DNA of 64,000 bases, taken from the NCBI GenBank assembly GCA_047602365.1, contig JASGHM010000002.1:1674001-1738000 (forward strand). The letters run 5' to 3'. Source of the stretch: Piscinibacter sp047602365. GTDB lineage: Bacteria; Pseudomonadota; Gammaproteobacteria; Burkholderiales; Burkholderiaceae_C. Of this stretch, positions 34,834 to 42,243 are shown piece by piece. Within the stretch, counting starts at the first letter, position 1. Each line of letters opens with the position of its first letter. The translations under genes and the position numbers were made by a program. The notes under the pieces are model-generated. The model had not been told where the DNA came from and searched no databases. It saw nothing but the letters and a program-made list of their open reading frames with translations.

Positions 34834-35562
34834 GTGAACGTGCTCAACATCTCCGCCTACCGTTTCGTCGAGCTGGCCGATGCACCGGCGCTGCGCGAGC
34901 GCATTCACGAGCGTGCGCGGGCCGCTGGGCTGAAGGGCACGGTGCTGCTCGCCACCGAAGGCATCAACCTGTTCCTGGCCGGGCCGGCCGAGGCACTGCG
35001 CGGCTTCGTCGCCTGGCTGCACGAGGACCCTCGCCTGGCCGCGCTGGAGACCAAGGAGAGCTGGTCCGAGGCGGTGCCCTTCGGCAAGCTGCTGGTCAAG
35101 GTCAAACGCGAGATCATCCGCATGAACCACCCGGCGATCCGTCCGCAGGCCGGCCGCGCGCCGGCGGTGGACGCAACCACGCTGGCGCGCTGGCTCGATG
35201 CCGGCCACGACGACGAGGGCCGCCCGGTGGTGACGCTGGACACGCGCAACGCCTTCGAGGTCGACCATGGCCGCTTCGCCGGCGCACTCGACTGGCGCAT
35301 CACGAAGTTCAGCGAGTTCCCGGCCGCGGCGCTGGCAAACCGCGAGCAGATGCAGGGCAAGACCGTGGTCAGCTACTGCACCGGCGGCATCCGCTGCGAG
35401 AAGGCGGCGCTGTTCCTGCACGAGGCCGGTGTCGAGCGCGTGCTGCAGCTCGAGGGCGGCATCCTCAGGTATTTCGAACTGGCCGGCGGACGGCACTTCG
35501 AGGGCCGCTGCTTCGTCTTCGACGAGCGCGAGCAGCTCGACTCCGCGCTGCAGGCGGTGTAA
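34834..35562 (+). CDS. trhO: tRNA uridine 5-hydroxylation-type sulfurtransferase (rhodanese)
   Basis: Rhodanese-domain protein of the TrhO/YceA (UPF0176) family, which helps form 5-hydroxyuridine at the tRNA wobble position. 242 residues; family members commonly exceed 300, so this is a short form lacking the usual C-terminal extension. An N-terminal acylphosphatase-like domain (LKGTVLLATEGINLFLAGPA) precedes the rhodanese domain, whose active-site loop is YCTGGIRCEKA with the catalytic cysteine at C182. The GTG start at 34834 fits the family N-terminus (NISAYRFVEL). Divergent from dnaE with a shared 40-base promoter region. Confidence 0.87.
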   Translation: MNVLNISAYRFVELADAPALRERIHERARAAGLKGTVLLATEGINLFLAGPAEALRGFVAWLHEDPRLAALETKESWSEAVPFGKLLVKVKREIIRMNHPAIRPQAGRAPAVDATTLARWLDAGHDDEGRPVVTLDTRNAFEVDHGRFAGALDWRITKFSEFPAAALANREQMQGKTVVSYCTGGIRCEKAALFLHEAGVERVLQLEGGILRYFELAGGRHFEGRCFVFDEREQLDSALQAV

Positions 35563-35591
35563 GCCACGGCGCAGTCCGGCGACCGATCGTG

Positions 35592-36764
35592 ATGAACATC
35601 GCCGACTACGCCCGCATCCGCGCCGAGACGATGGCGCTGGCCGCACCGCTGTCCGAGGCCGACTGCCAGTTGCAGTCCATGCCCGATGCCAGCCCGGTCA
35701 AGTGGCACCTCGCGCACACCACCTGGTTCTTCGAGACCTTCGTGCTGGAGCGTTTCGAGCCCGGTTTCGCGCCCTTCGACCCGGCCTTCCGCGTGCTCTT
35801 CAACAGCTACTACCAGGGTGTCGGCGCGCAGTCACCGCGACCGCAGCGCGGGCTGATCCTGCGACCGACGCTGGCCGAGGTAAAGGCCTACCGCACGCAA
35901 GTCGACCAGCGCATCGCCGCGCTCGCCGAGAACCGCGGCGGCGACGCCGAGCTGGCATCGCTGCTCGAACTTGGACTGCAGCACGAGCAGCAGCACCAGG
36001 AACTGATCGTCACCGACATCCAGCACGCGCTGTGGAGCAGCCCCGGCCACACGCCGCTGGCCGGCTGGCGCGCAGGCATCGCGGCGCCGGTTCAGGCGTG
36101 GCAGTGGCAGCGCGTCGATGCCGGGCTGGCCGAGGTCGGCCACGATGCGACGCGCGACGGCGCGTTCTGCTTCGACAACGAAACGCCGCGCCACCGTGTC
36201 TGGCTCGAGGCGTTCGAGATCGCCTCGCGCCCGGTCAGCCAGGGCAACTTCGCCGCCTTCATCGCCGATGGCGGCTACACGCGGCCGGCACTGTGGCTGT
36301 CGCTGGGCTGGGACTGGGTCCGCCAGGCGCAGCGCGAAGCGCCCCTGTACTGGCGCCGGCTCGACGGCCGCTGGCAGCGGCACACGCTGCGCGGCGTGGT
36401 CGGCCTCGACGAACACGCGCCTGTCAGCCAGCTCAGCTACTTCGAGGCCGATGCCTACGCACGCTGGGCCGGCGCGCGCCTGCCGACCGAAGCGGAGTGG
36501 GAAGTCGCCGCGACTGCCGGCCTGCTGCGCGGCACCGGCGAGGTCTGGGAATGGACCGCCTCGGCCTACCTGCCCTACCCGCGCTACCGCCCCTGGCCGG
36601 GTGCGGTCGGCGAGTACAACGGCAAGTTCATGTGCAACCAGTTCGTGCTGCGCGGCGGCTCCTGCGCGACGCCGGCGGGGCACGCGCGCATCGGCTACCG
36701 CAACTTCTTCCCGCCCGATGCGCAGTGGCAGTTCAGCGGCCTGCGGCTGGCACGCGACGCCTGA
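35592..36764 (+). CDS. egtB: EgtB-like iron-dependent sulfoxide synthase (ergothioneine biosynthesis)
   Basis: A DinB_2 helical domain (residues 1-150) joined to a formylglycine-generating-enzyme-like domain (about 185-390), the EgtB architecture. EgtB joins a sulfur donor to trimethylhistidine by O2 activation on iron. Candidate iron ligands are H39/H42 (VKWHLAHTTWFFE) and H131/H135 in LQHEQQHQEL, the HX3HXE motif. The FGE part shows LPTEAEWEVAA, GEVWEWTASAYLPYPRYRPW, and VLRGGSCATP. At 390 residues it is at the short end. EgtD, the histidine methyltransferase usually next to it, is not here, so the pathway may be completed elsewhere or the true substrate may differ. Confidence 0.85.
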   Translation: MNIADYARIRAETMALAAPLSEADCQLQSMPDASPVKWHLAHTTWFFETFVLERFEPGFAPFDPAFRVLFNSYYQGVGAQSPRPQRGLILRPTLAEVKAYRTQVDQRIAALAENRGGDAELASLLELGLQHEQQHQELIVTDIQHALWSSPGHTPLAGWRAGIAAPVQAWQWQRVDAGLAEVGHDATRDGAFCFDNETPRHRVWLEAFEIASRPVSQGNFAAFIADGGYTRPALWLSLGWDWVRQAQREAPLYWRRLDGRWQRHTLRGVVGLDEHAPVSQLSYFEADAYARWAGARLPTEAEWEVAATAGLLRGTGEVWEWTASAYLPYPRYRPWPGAVGEYNGKFMCNQFVLRGGSCATPAGHARIGYRNFFPPDAQWQFSGLRLARDA

Positions 36765-36779
36765 GCGTCGCCCGGGCCT

Positions 36780-37499
36780 TCAGCCCTTCAGCGCGACCAG
36801 CACCTCCGAGCGGAACTCGCGCTGGTAGAGGATCCAGACGACGCCGGCGGTGGCCAGCGCGAAGGCCAGCGGCGAGAAGAACCAGCCGATCGCCGCGAAG
36901 GCGAAGTAGTAGGCACGCAGGCCATCGTTGAAGGTCTCGGCGGCGAGGCCGACAACGCGGCCGGCACGCTCGGCGAAGGCCTGGCGCACCGGCTCGGCGG
37001 CATCACCCATCGCCGACAGGTCGTCGCGCTCCGGCAGCGAACCGACCAGCAGCGCGCCGAAGGTGTACTGGCGCAGCGACCAGGTGAAGCGGAAGAAGGC
37101 GTAGACGAAGATGCCCAGCATCAGCACGATCTTCATGTCGAACACCAGCACCGAGGTGCGCGCCGCGAACGGGATCTCGCGCACCAGTTCGCTCGCCTTC
37201 TCGGTGGTGCCGAGCACGGCGAGCAGGCCACCGATGATCAGGATGGTCGTCGAAGCGAAGAACGACGGGCTGGTCGACAGGCTCTGGATCACGATGCCGT
37301 CGACCACGCGCACCTCGCGGTAGGTCGACTGCAGCATCCACTGGCGGCGGATCTGGTTGGTGATGTCCAGCAGCGAAGGCTGCATCGTGCTGCGCTGCTT
37401 GGCGAACACCGCATAGCCCACCCAGCCGGTGAAGAACACCCCCAGCGCCGCCCAGTCGGTCCAGGGCAGCAGGCTCAGTACCTTGATCGCCGCGTCCAT
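36780..37499 (-). CDS. DUF599 domain membrane protein
   Basis: A 239-residue membrane protein of unknown function. Four hydrophobic segments are visible, near residues 15-33 (WAALGVFFTGWVGYAVFA), 80-98 (SFFASTTILIIGGLLAVLGT), 118-140 (VFDMKIVLMLGIFVYAFF) and 200-225 (YYFAFAAIGWFFSPLAFALA). The DUF599 body includes RRQWMLQSTYREVRVVDGIV. A TACAGT hexamer on the minus strand (37512-37507) ends seven bases before the ATG, suggesting a leaderless message. It is convergent with egtB (15-base gap). Confidence 0.85.
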   Translation of the reverse strand: MDAAIKVLSLLPWTDWAALGVFFTGWVGYAVFAKQRSTMQPSLLDITNQIRRQWMLQSTYREVRVVDGIVIQSLSTSPSFFASTTILIIGGLLAVLGTTEKASELVREIPFAARTSVLVFDMKIVLMLGIFVYAFFRFTWSLRQYTFGALLVGSLPERDDLSAMGDAAEPVRQAFAERAGRVVGLAAETFNDGLRAYYFAFAAIGWFFSPLAFALATAGVVWILYQREFRSEVLVALKG

Positions 37500-37506
37500 G
37501 GCAGCG

Positions 37507-37512
37507 ACTGTA
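37507..37512 (-). promoter_or_regulatory. Candidate -10 box (TACAGT) of the DUF599 gene
   Basis: TACAGT on the minus strand with seven bases between its last base and the ATG; no ribosome site is visible. Confidence 0.35.
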
Positions 37513-37606
37513 GCAAGGGCTCAGGCGATCACGTGAGAGAACGTCAGTTCGCGGCCCGTTGCGGTCGTTGACGAGTTCGCTCGGAGTCTTGCGCGAGCCT
37601 GGGCCT

Positions 37607-37686
37607 GTGGGTGAAGGCTTCCGCTCATGTCCCCCGGGCTCGCTGCGCGAGCCCTCCTCCTTTACTTCGCTCCAGCCTTCACCCAC
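37607..37686 (+). repeat. Nested palindromic element, copy A
   Basis: Outer arms GTGGGTGAAGGCT (37607-37619) and AGCCTTCACCCAC (37674-37686) are perfectly complementary over 13 bases. Inside are a conserved left core TCCGCTCATGTCCCCC, an inner hairpin GGGCTCGC-TGC-GCGAGCCC (37636-37654), and a conserved right core TCCTCCTTTACTTCGCTCC (37655-37673). The cores match copy B in inverted orientation (15 of 16 and 18 of 19 bases), while the arms and hairpin sequence do not. Confidence 0.85.
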
Positions 37687-37746
37687 CGCCCCAGGGCCAC
37701 TACCGTTGGCGCAATGCGAAGACCTCGGTGGCGCCTGAGCGGCGCG

Positions 37747-37826
37747 CTGGGGCTTGTGTGGAGCGAAGTAAAGGGGGAGGACCCGCGCAGCGGGTCCGGA
37801 GGACATGAGCGGAACACAAGCCCCAG
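37747..37826 (-). repeat. Nested palindromic element, copy B (inverted)
   Basis: Outer arms CTGGGGCTTGTGT (37747-37759) and ACACAAGCCCCAG (37814-37826) are perfect over 13 bases and extend to about 19 with one mismatch. The inner hairpin is GGACCCGC-GCA-GCGGGTCC (37779-37797). The core segments, read on the minus strand, repeat those of copy A. Both copies span exactly 80 bases from arm end to arm end. Confidence 0.85.
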
Positions 37827-37882
37827 TGCGCCGCGACCGCTCCACCCGACGACCCGTTCATCGGTCGCCGAGCAGGGGCATA

Positions 37883-38479
37883 TCAGCCGCCGGTCTTCAG
37901 CGCCGCCGCCACCTTGATCACCGCGCCGACCACGTTCTCGACCGCGCCCTGCTGCTTGGCGTCCTTCAGCGCGCCGGCCTCGTCGAAGGCCTCGTGCGCG
38001 CGCGACAGTGCGAACTGCTGCGGCACCGGCATCATCGCGAAGGCCATCGAGACGTACTGGCGGGTGAAGTTCAGCGAGCGCAGGCCGCCGAGCAGGCCGG
38101 GCGAAGCGCTGACGATGCCTACCGGCTTGCCTGCCGTCACCGCCAGGCCGGCCGGCACCTCGCCCTCGGCGGGCAGGCGCGACAGCCAGTCGAAGCTGTT
38201 GACCAGCAGCGGCGTCGGGAAGCCGTTGTACTCCGGCGTGGCCAGCAGCAGGCCGTCGGCCGCGTGCAGCGCGTCGCGCAGGCGCCGCGCGCCGTCGGGC
38301 ACGCCCGGCCCCTTCTCGATGTCGCCGTCGAACAGCGGCAGCGCGAGGCTGCGCAGGTCGACGATCTCGACCTGCGCGCCGCGCGCGAGCGCCGCCTTCA
38401 CCGCCACTTCGAGCAGCTTGCGGTTCAGCGAGCCGGCGCGCTCGCTGCCGGAGATCGCGACCAGGCGCACGGCGCTCAT
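37883..38479 (-). CDS. NADPH-dependent FMN reductase family protein
   Basis: Flavodoxin-fold reductase of 198 residues (SsuE/ChrR-like family). The FMN-phosphate loop is ISGSERAGSLNRKLLEVA at residues 9-26, and the isoalloxazine-contact motif ATPEYNGFPTPLLVNSFDWL is typical of the family. It reduces FMN, quinones or xenobiotics with NADPH. It is followed on the same strand by a second flavoprotein upstream (13-base gap), suggesting an operon for quinone or azo detoxification. The 3' side faces the palindromic repeat pair. Confidence 0.87.
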   Translation of the reverse strand: MSAVRLVAISGSERAGSLNRKLLEVAVKAALARGAQVEIVDLRSLALPLFDGDIEKGPGVPDGARRLRDALHAADGLLLATPEYNGFPTPLLVNSFDWLSRLPAEGEVPAGLAVTAGKPVGIVSASPGLLGGLRSLNFTRQYVSMAFAMMPVPQQFALSRAHEAFDEAGALKDAKQQGAVENVVGAVIKVAAALKTGG

Positions 38480-38492
38480 GCCGGGGCCCCGC

Positions 38493-39047
38493 TCAGCGCG
38501 AAAACTTCGCGGTCGCTTCGGCGATGCGCTTGCCGAAGGCCTGCGCGGTCGCGATGTCGCCCGGCACCATCTCCTCGGCCGAAGCGTCCGACGGCGTAGC
38601 CGTCATCAGGCCGGAGAAGGAACCGACGTAGTTGACGTCGTTGCGCGTCGCCGCCTTGGCGTTGCTCGGCATCAGGCCGGTGCCGACCCAGTACATGCTG
38701 TGCTGCTGCGACAGCGTGAAGAAGTAGTGCAGCGTCGACAGCTTGTCGCCGTTCATCGTCGCCGAGTTGGTGAAGCCGGCGGCGAGCTTGTCCTTCCACT
38801 GCTGGGTGAACCAGGGCTTGGACGAGGCGTCGGCGAACTTCTTGAACTGCCAGCTCGGCGCGCCCATGTAGGTCGGCGAGCCGAACACGATGGTGGTGGC
38901 CGCGGCCAGCTGCTCCCAGCCGCCTTCGGGCAGGTTGCCTTCGGCATCGATGGCCAGCAGCGTGCCGCCCGAGCTCTGGGCGATCGCTTCGGCGACCTTC
39001 TTGGTGTGGCCGTAGCCGCTGTGGAAGACGATGACGATCTTGGACAT
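38493..39047 (-). CDS. Flavodoxin-family NAD(P)H:quinone oxidoreductase (WrbA-like)
   Basis: A 184-residue flavodoxin-fold protein. The N-terminal strand and FMN loop are MSKIVIVFHSGYGHTKKVAE, the second loop is FGSPTYMGAPSWQFKKFADA, and the tail GDIATAQAFGKRIAEA resembles the end of WrbA. WrbA enzymes do two-electron reduction of quinones, avoiding radical formation. Sits between the pirin gene and the FMN reductase on one strand; pirin, WrbA-like and FMN reductase could form one redox-stress transcript controlled by the divergent LysR regulator. Confidence 0.85.
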   Translation of the reverse strand: MSKIVIVFHSGYGHTKKVAEAIAQSSGGTLLAIDAEGNLPEGGWEQLAAATTIVFGSPTYMGAPSWQFKKFADASSKPWFTQQWKDKLAAGFTNSATMNGDKLSTLHYFFTLSQQHSMYWVGTGLMPSNAKAATRNDVNYVGSFSGLMTATPSDASAEEMVPGDIATAQAFGKRIAEATAKFSR

Positions 39048-39086
39048 GACAGTACTCCGTGGGGTCGAACAGGGTTGGGAAATTCT

Positions 39087-39809
39087 TCAGGCAGCGAGGT
39101 CGAACACCAGCACCTCGGCGTCGTGGCCGCCGGCCAGTGACAGATGCGACTCGCCGTGCAGCAGCGCCGCGTCGCCGCCGCGCAGCCGCTGGCCGTTGAC
39201 CTCGAGCACGCCGCGCACCAGGTGCACGTAGCTGCGCCGCGACGGGTCCAGCGGCAGCTCGGCCGACTCGGCGCCGTCGATCAGCCCGGCGTACAGCGCC
39301 GCGTCGGCGTGGATGGTCACCGAGCCGTCGCGGCCGTCGGAACTGGCCACCAGGCGCAGCTGGCCGCGCTTCTCGGCCGGCTCGAAGCGCTTCTGCTCGT
39401 AGCCGGGCTTGATGCCGGTCTGGTCGGGCTCGATCCAGATCTGCAGGAAATGCGTGGTCGCGTTCGCCGCGTGGTTGAACTCGCTGTGGCGCACGCCGGT
39501 GCCGGCGCTCATGCGCTGCACGTCGCCGGGGCGGATCACGCCGGCGTTGGCGCCGCCGGCCGTGCCGTTGCCCAGGCTGTCCTTGTGCGCCAGCTCGCCG
39601 TCGAGCACGTAGCTGATGATCTCCATGTCGCGGTGGCCATGGGTGCCGAAGCCGGTGCCGGGGGCGATGCGGTCCTCGTTGATGACGCGCAGGTTGCCCC
39701 AGCCCATGTGCTTGGGGTCGTGGTAGTCGGCAAAGGAGAAGCTGTGGAAGCTCTTCAGCCAGCCGTGGTCGGCATAGCCGCGGTCGCAGGACTTGCGCAG
39801 GGTGATCAT
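39087..39809 (-). CDS. Pirin family protein
   Basis: Bicupin of 240 residues. The N-terminal cupin has the metal site GFGTHGHRDMEIISYVLDGE (His, His and Glu ligands) and the pirin stretch GDVQRMSAGTGVRHSEFN; a C-terminal cupin follows from about residue 150. Bacterial pirins of this class (YhhW-like) have quercetin 2,3-dioxygenase activity or act as redox-sensing cofactors. The ATG at 39809 is followed by the family N-terminus ITLRKSCDRGYADHGWL. Divergent from a LysR regulator, with a dyad between them, it is the likely target of that regulator. Confidence 0.9.
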   Translation of the reverse strand: MITLRKSCDRGYADHGWLKSFHSFSFADYHDPKHMGWGNLRVINEDRIAPGTGFGTHGHRDMEIISYVLDGELAHKDSLGNGTAGGANAGVIRPGDVQRMSAGTGVRHSEFNHAANATTHFLQIWIEPDQTGIKPGYEQKRFEPAEKRGQLRLVASSDGRDGSVTIHADAALYAGLIDGAESAELPLDPSRRSYVHLVRGVLEVNGQRLRGGDAALLHGESHLSLAGGHDAEVLVFDLAA

Positions 39810-39888
39810 GGTGTGGTGCTTTCCGTGAAGGTCAGAAGGCGATGAAGCCAATGTAGGTGCCGGGACCCCGCCAGCCCCCGTGCCGGGC

Positions 39889-39905
39889 TTGAAGTTCCCG
39901 TTCAA
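39889..39905. promoter_or_regulatory. Candidate LysR operator (TTGAA-N7-TTCAA)
   Basis: A perfect dyad, TTGAA-GTTCCCG-TTCAA, lies between the divergent pirin and LysR genes, 37 bases before the LysR ATG. Its length (17 bases) and position fit a LysR-type binding site. The adjacent TAAGAT (39907-39912) could be the -10 of the regulator gene. Confidence 0.45.
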
Positions 39906-39941
39906 ATAAGATGAACACCTGTTCCAGCCCGCGACCACCCC

Positions 39942-40931
39942 ATGCCCGACCGCCGCAACGTGCTCACGCCCGAAGCCCTCGCGATGATGGACACCATCGC
40001 GCGCACCGGCAGCTTTGCCGCAGCGGCACGCGAGCTCGGCAAGGTGCCGTCGGCGCTGACCTACAACGTGCGCCAGCTCGAGGACGCGCTGGACGTGCTG
40101 CTGTTCGACCGCAGCTCGCGCCAGGCCCAGCTGACCGCCGCCGGCGAGGAACTGCTCAACGAGGGACGCCGCCTGCTCGCCGAGATGGACGCGGTGGCCA
40201 ACCGCGTGCGCCGCGTCGCCACCGGCTGGGAGACGCAGCTGACGGTGGCGGTGGACACCATCATTTCGCAGGTCACGGTGTTCGAGCTGTGCGAGGCCTT
40301 CTATGCCGGCTGCGCCGAGAAGCATGTCGAGCACGGCACGCGGCTGCGCGTGCGCAGCGAAGTGCTGGCCGGCACCTGGGAGGCGCTGCTGTCGGGCCAG
40401 GCCGACCTGGCCATCGGCGTGGGCACGCACGCCACGCCGCCGGCCGGCATCGAGTTCGCGATGATGGGCGAGGTCGACTTCGTCTTCGCGGTCGCGCCGC
40501 ACCACCCGCTGGCCGCGCACGAGGGGCCGATCGGAGACGCCGAACTGCTGCGCCACCGCGCGGTGGCGGTGGCCGATTCGGCGCAGCGCATGACGCCGAT
40601 CACCGTGCACCTGCTGCCCGGCCAGGACGTGCTCACGGTTCCGAGCACGCAGGCCAAGATCGAGGCGCAGATCCGCTGCATGGGCTGCGGCTACATCCCC
40701 GAGCCGATGGCGCGCCCGCACGTCGAAGCCGGCCGGCTCGTCGTCAAGGAGGTCGAGCGCACCCGGCCGCGTGCCCAGATGGGCTATGCGTGGCGCTCGG
40801 GCACCGGCGCCGGCAGCAAGGGCAAGCGCCTGCCGCTGGGCCTGGCGCTGCAGTGGTGGTTGAACCAGCTGGAAAGCCCCGCAACAAGGCGCGCGCTGCT
40901 GGAGCGCCATGCCGGCCCTTGGGGCGGTTGA
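39942..40931 (+). CDS. LysR-family transcriptional regulator
   Basis: A 329-residue regulator. The winged HTH is at residues 8-65 (ALAMMDTIARTGSFAAAARE, VPSALTYNVRQLEDALDVLL) and the effector-binding domain spans about 95-300 (LTVAVDTIISQVTVFELCEA). It probably senses a small molecule and activates or represses the divergent pirin/flavoprotein genes. The C-terminal 30 residues are basic and overlap the beginning of gluQ by coding frame. The family resembles pirin-associated LysR proteins in other betaproteobacteria, so an aromatic or redox signal is plausible but not shown. Confidence 0.9.
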   Translation: MPDRRNVLTPEALAMMDTIARTGSFAAAARELGKVPSALTYNVRQLEDALDVLLFDRSSRQAQLTAAGEELLNEGRRLLAEMDAVANRVRRVATGWETQLTVAVDTIISQVTVFELCEAFYAGCAEKHVEHGTRLRVRSEVLAGTWEALLSGQADLAIGVGTHATPPAGIEFAMMGEVDFVFAVAPHHPLAAHEGPIGDAELLRHRAVAVADSAQRMTPITVHLLPGQDVLTVPSTQAKIEAQIRCMGCGYIPEPMARPHVEAGRLVVKEVERTRPRAQMGYAWRSGTGAGSKGKRLPLGLALQWWLNQLESPATRRALLERHAGPWGG

Positions 40932-40938
40932 AGCGCAG

Positions 40939-41833
40939 GTGAACGCGCCGGCTTATGTAGGGCGCTTCGCGCCCTCGCCGACCGGCCCCCTGCACGCCGG
41001 TTCGCTGGTCGCCGCGCTCGCTTCATGGCTGGATGCCCGCGTGCACGGCGGCCGCTGGCTGGTTCGCATCGAGGACGTCGACACGCCGCGCTGCGTACCC
41101 GGCGCGGACCGCCTGATCGTCGAACAGCTGGCGGCCTGCGGCCTGGTCGCCGACGAGCCGCCGCTGTGGCAGTCGGCACGTGGCGATCTGTACCAGGCGG
41201 CGCTCGACCGCCTGGTCGCCGCGGGCTGGGCCTATGCCTGCGGCTGCACACGGCGTGACATCGAGCTCGCACTGGCTGCGCAGGGGCGCACGAAGCCGCG
41301 TGGCGGCGAGCTGGTGTACCCGGGCACCTGCCGTGACGGGCTACGAGGCAGCGCGGCGCGAGCGATGCGCATGCGCACCTCGTCCGGCCCCTGCGCGGAA
41401 GAGGCCGCGATCAGCTGGCACGACCGCCGCCTCGGCCCGCAGCACCAGCGGCTGTGCGAATCGGTCGGCGACTTCGTGCTCAAGCGTGCCGACGGCCTGT
41501 GGGCCTACCAGCTGGCGGTGGTGGTCGACGACGCGGCGCAGGGCATCACCGATGTCGTGCGCGGCGAGGATCTGGCCGACAACACGCCACGGCAGATCCT
41601 GCTGCAGCGCGCACTCGGCCTGCCGACACCGCGCTACCTGCACACGCCATCTGGTGCTGGGTGCCAACGGCGAGAAGCTGTCCAAGCAGAACGGCGCGCA
41701 GGCGCTGGACCTCGCCGACCCGCTGGCGGCCTTGCGCGGCGCGGGCGCGGTGCTGGGCGTGCAGGCCGAGGCCGGCAGCGTGGCCGGCTGGCTGGCCGGC
41801 GCCACCGAGGCCTGGCGGCGCATGCTGGCATGA
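40939..41833 (+). CDS. gluQ: Glutamyl-Q tRNA(Asp) synthetase, frameshifted near the end
   Basis: Truncated GluRS paralogue that glutamylates queuosine in tRNA-Asp. The HIGH-type motif is in RFAPSPTGPLHAGSLVAALA, followed by the RIEDVDTPRC stretch. The cysteine CGCTRRDIE and a later TCRDG belong to the zinc site. Near 41648-41650 the frame breaks: one extra T in CACACGCCATCTGG turns RYLHTP-LVLGANGEKLSKQN (the KMSKS-like loop KLSKQ) out of frame. With the base removed the protein is 297 residues, normal for GluQ. The start could be GTG at 40939 or ATG at 40909 inside lysR; GTG is preferred because the family begins close to YVGRFAPSPTG. Confidence 0.8.
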
Positions 41834-41870
41834 TGCGAGCCCTTTCCACTCCCATCGACGAGAGCGCCAC

Positions 41871-42218
41871 ATGATCACCACCGATTCCGGCCTGCAGTAC
41901 GAAGACACCACCGTCGGCAGCGGCGCCGAGGCGCGCGCCGGCCAGTACGTCACCGTGCACTACACCGGCTGGCTGTACCAGGACGGCGTCAAGGGCGGCA
42001 AGTTCGACAGCAGCAAGGACCGCAACGACCCGTTCCAGTTCGGCCTCGGCCAGGGCATGGTGATCCGCGGCTGGGACGAAGGTGTGCAAGGAATGAAAGT
42101 CGGCGGCACGCGCGTGCTGGTGATCCCGCCGCAGCTCGGCTACGGCGCCCGCGGCGCCGGCGGCGTGATCCCGCCGAACGCGACGCTGATGTTCGAGGTC
42201 GAGCTGCTGGGGGTCTGA
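41871..42218 (+). CDS. FKBP-type peptidyl-prolyl cis-trans isomerase
   Basis: A 115-residue single-domain FKBP with no signal peptide, so probably cytoplasmic. It begins ITTDSGLQYEDTTVGSGAEA and has VTVHYTGWLYQDG, the FSLG-like stretch FQFGLGQGMVIRGWDEGVQG and the closing GYGARGAGGVIPPNATLMFE, all characteristic of the active site. It accelerates proline isomerisation during folding. Thirty-seven bases separate it from the gluQ stop; the following transglutaminase gene is 25 bases further. Confidence 0.93.
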   Translation: MITTDSGLQYEDTTVGSGAEARAGQYVTVHYTGWLYQDGVKGGKFDSSKDRNDPFQFGLGQGMVIRGWDEGVQGMKVGGTRVLVIPPQLGYGARGAGGVIPPNATLMFEVELLGV

Positions 42219-42243
42219 CGCCTCGGCGGACGGGACGGGCATC

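Larger units (their letters stand above)
37500..37882. other. 383-base gene-free interval holding an inverted pair of structured repeats
   Basis: No convincing gene lies here. Small open frames exist on both strands, but they sit on the repeats and have no ribosome sites. The interval contains the two palindromic elements listed separately, the roughly 50-base spacer between them, the DUF599 promoter region at its left end and the 3' flank of the FMN reductase gene at its right end. Confidence 0.8.

Noticed and set aside
32445..35591. Long plus-strand open frame running into egtB
   Set aside because: Its first two thirds are antisense to dnaE; the real protein begins at the ATG at 35592.
37611..37917. 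Small open frames with similar peptides (MSPGLAARALLLYFAP and MSSGPAARVLPLYFAP) in the repeat pair
   Set aside because: The peptide similarity follows from the conserved repeat core; there is no ribosome site and the rest diverges.
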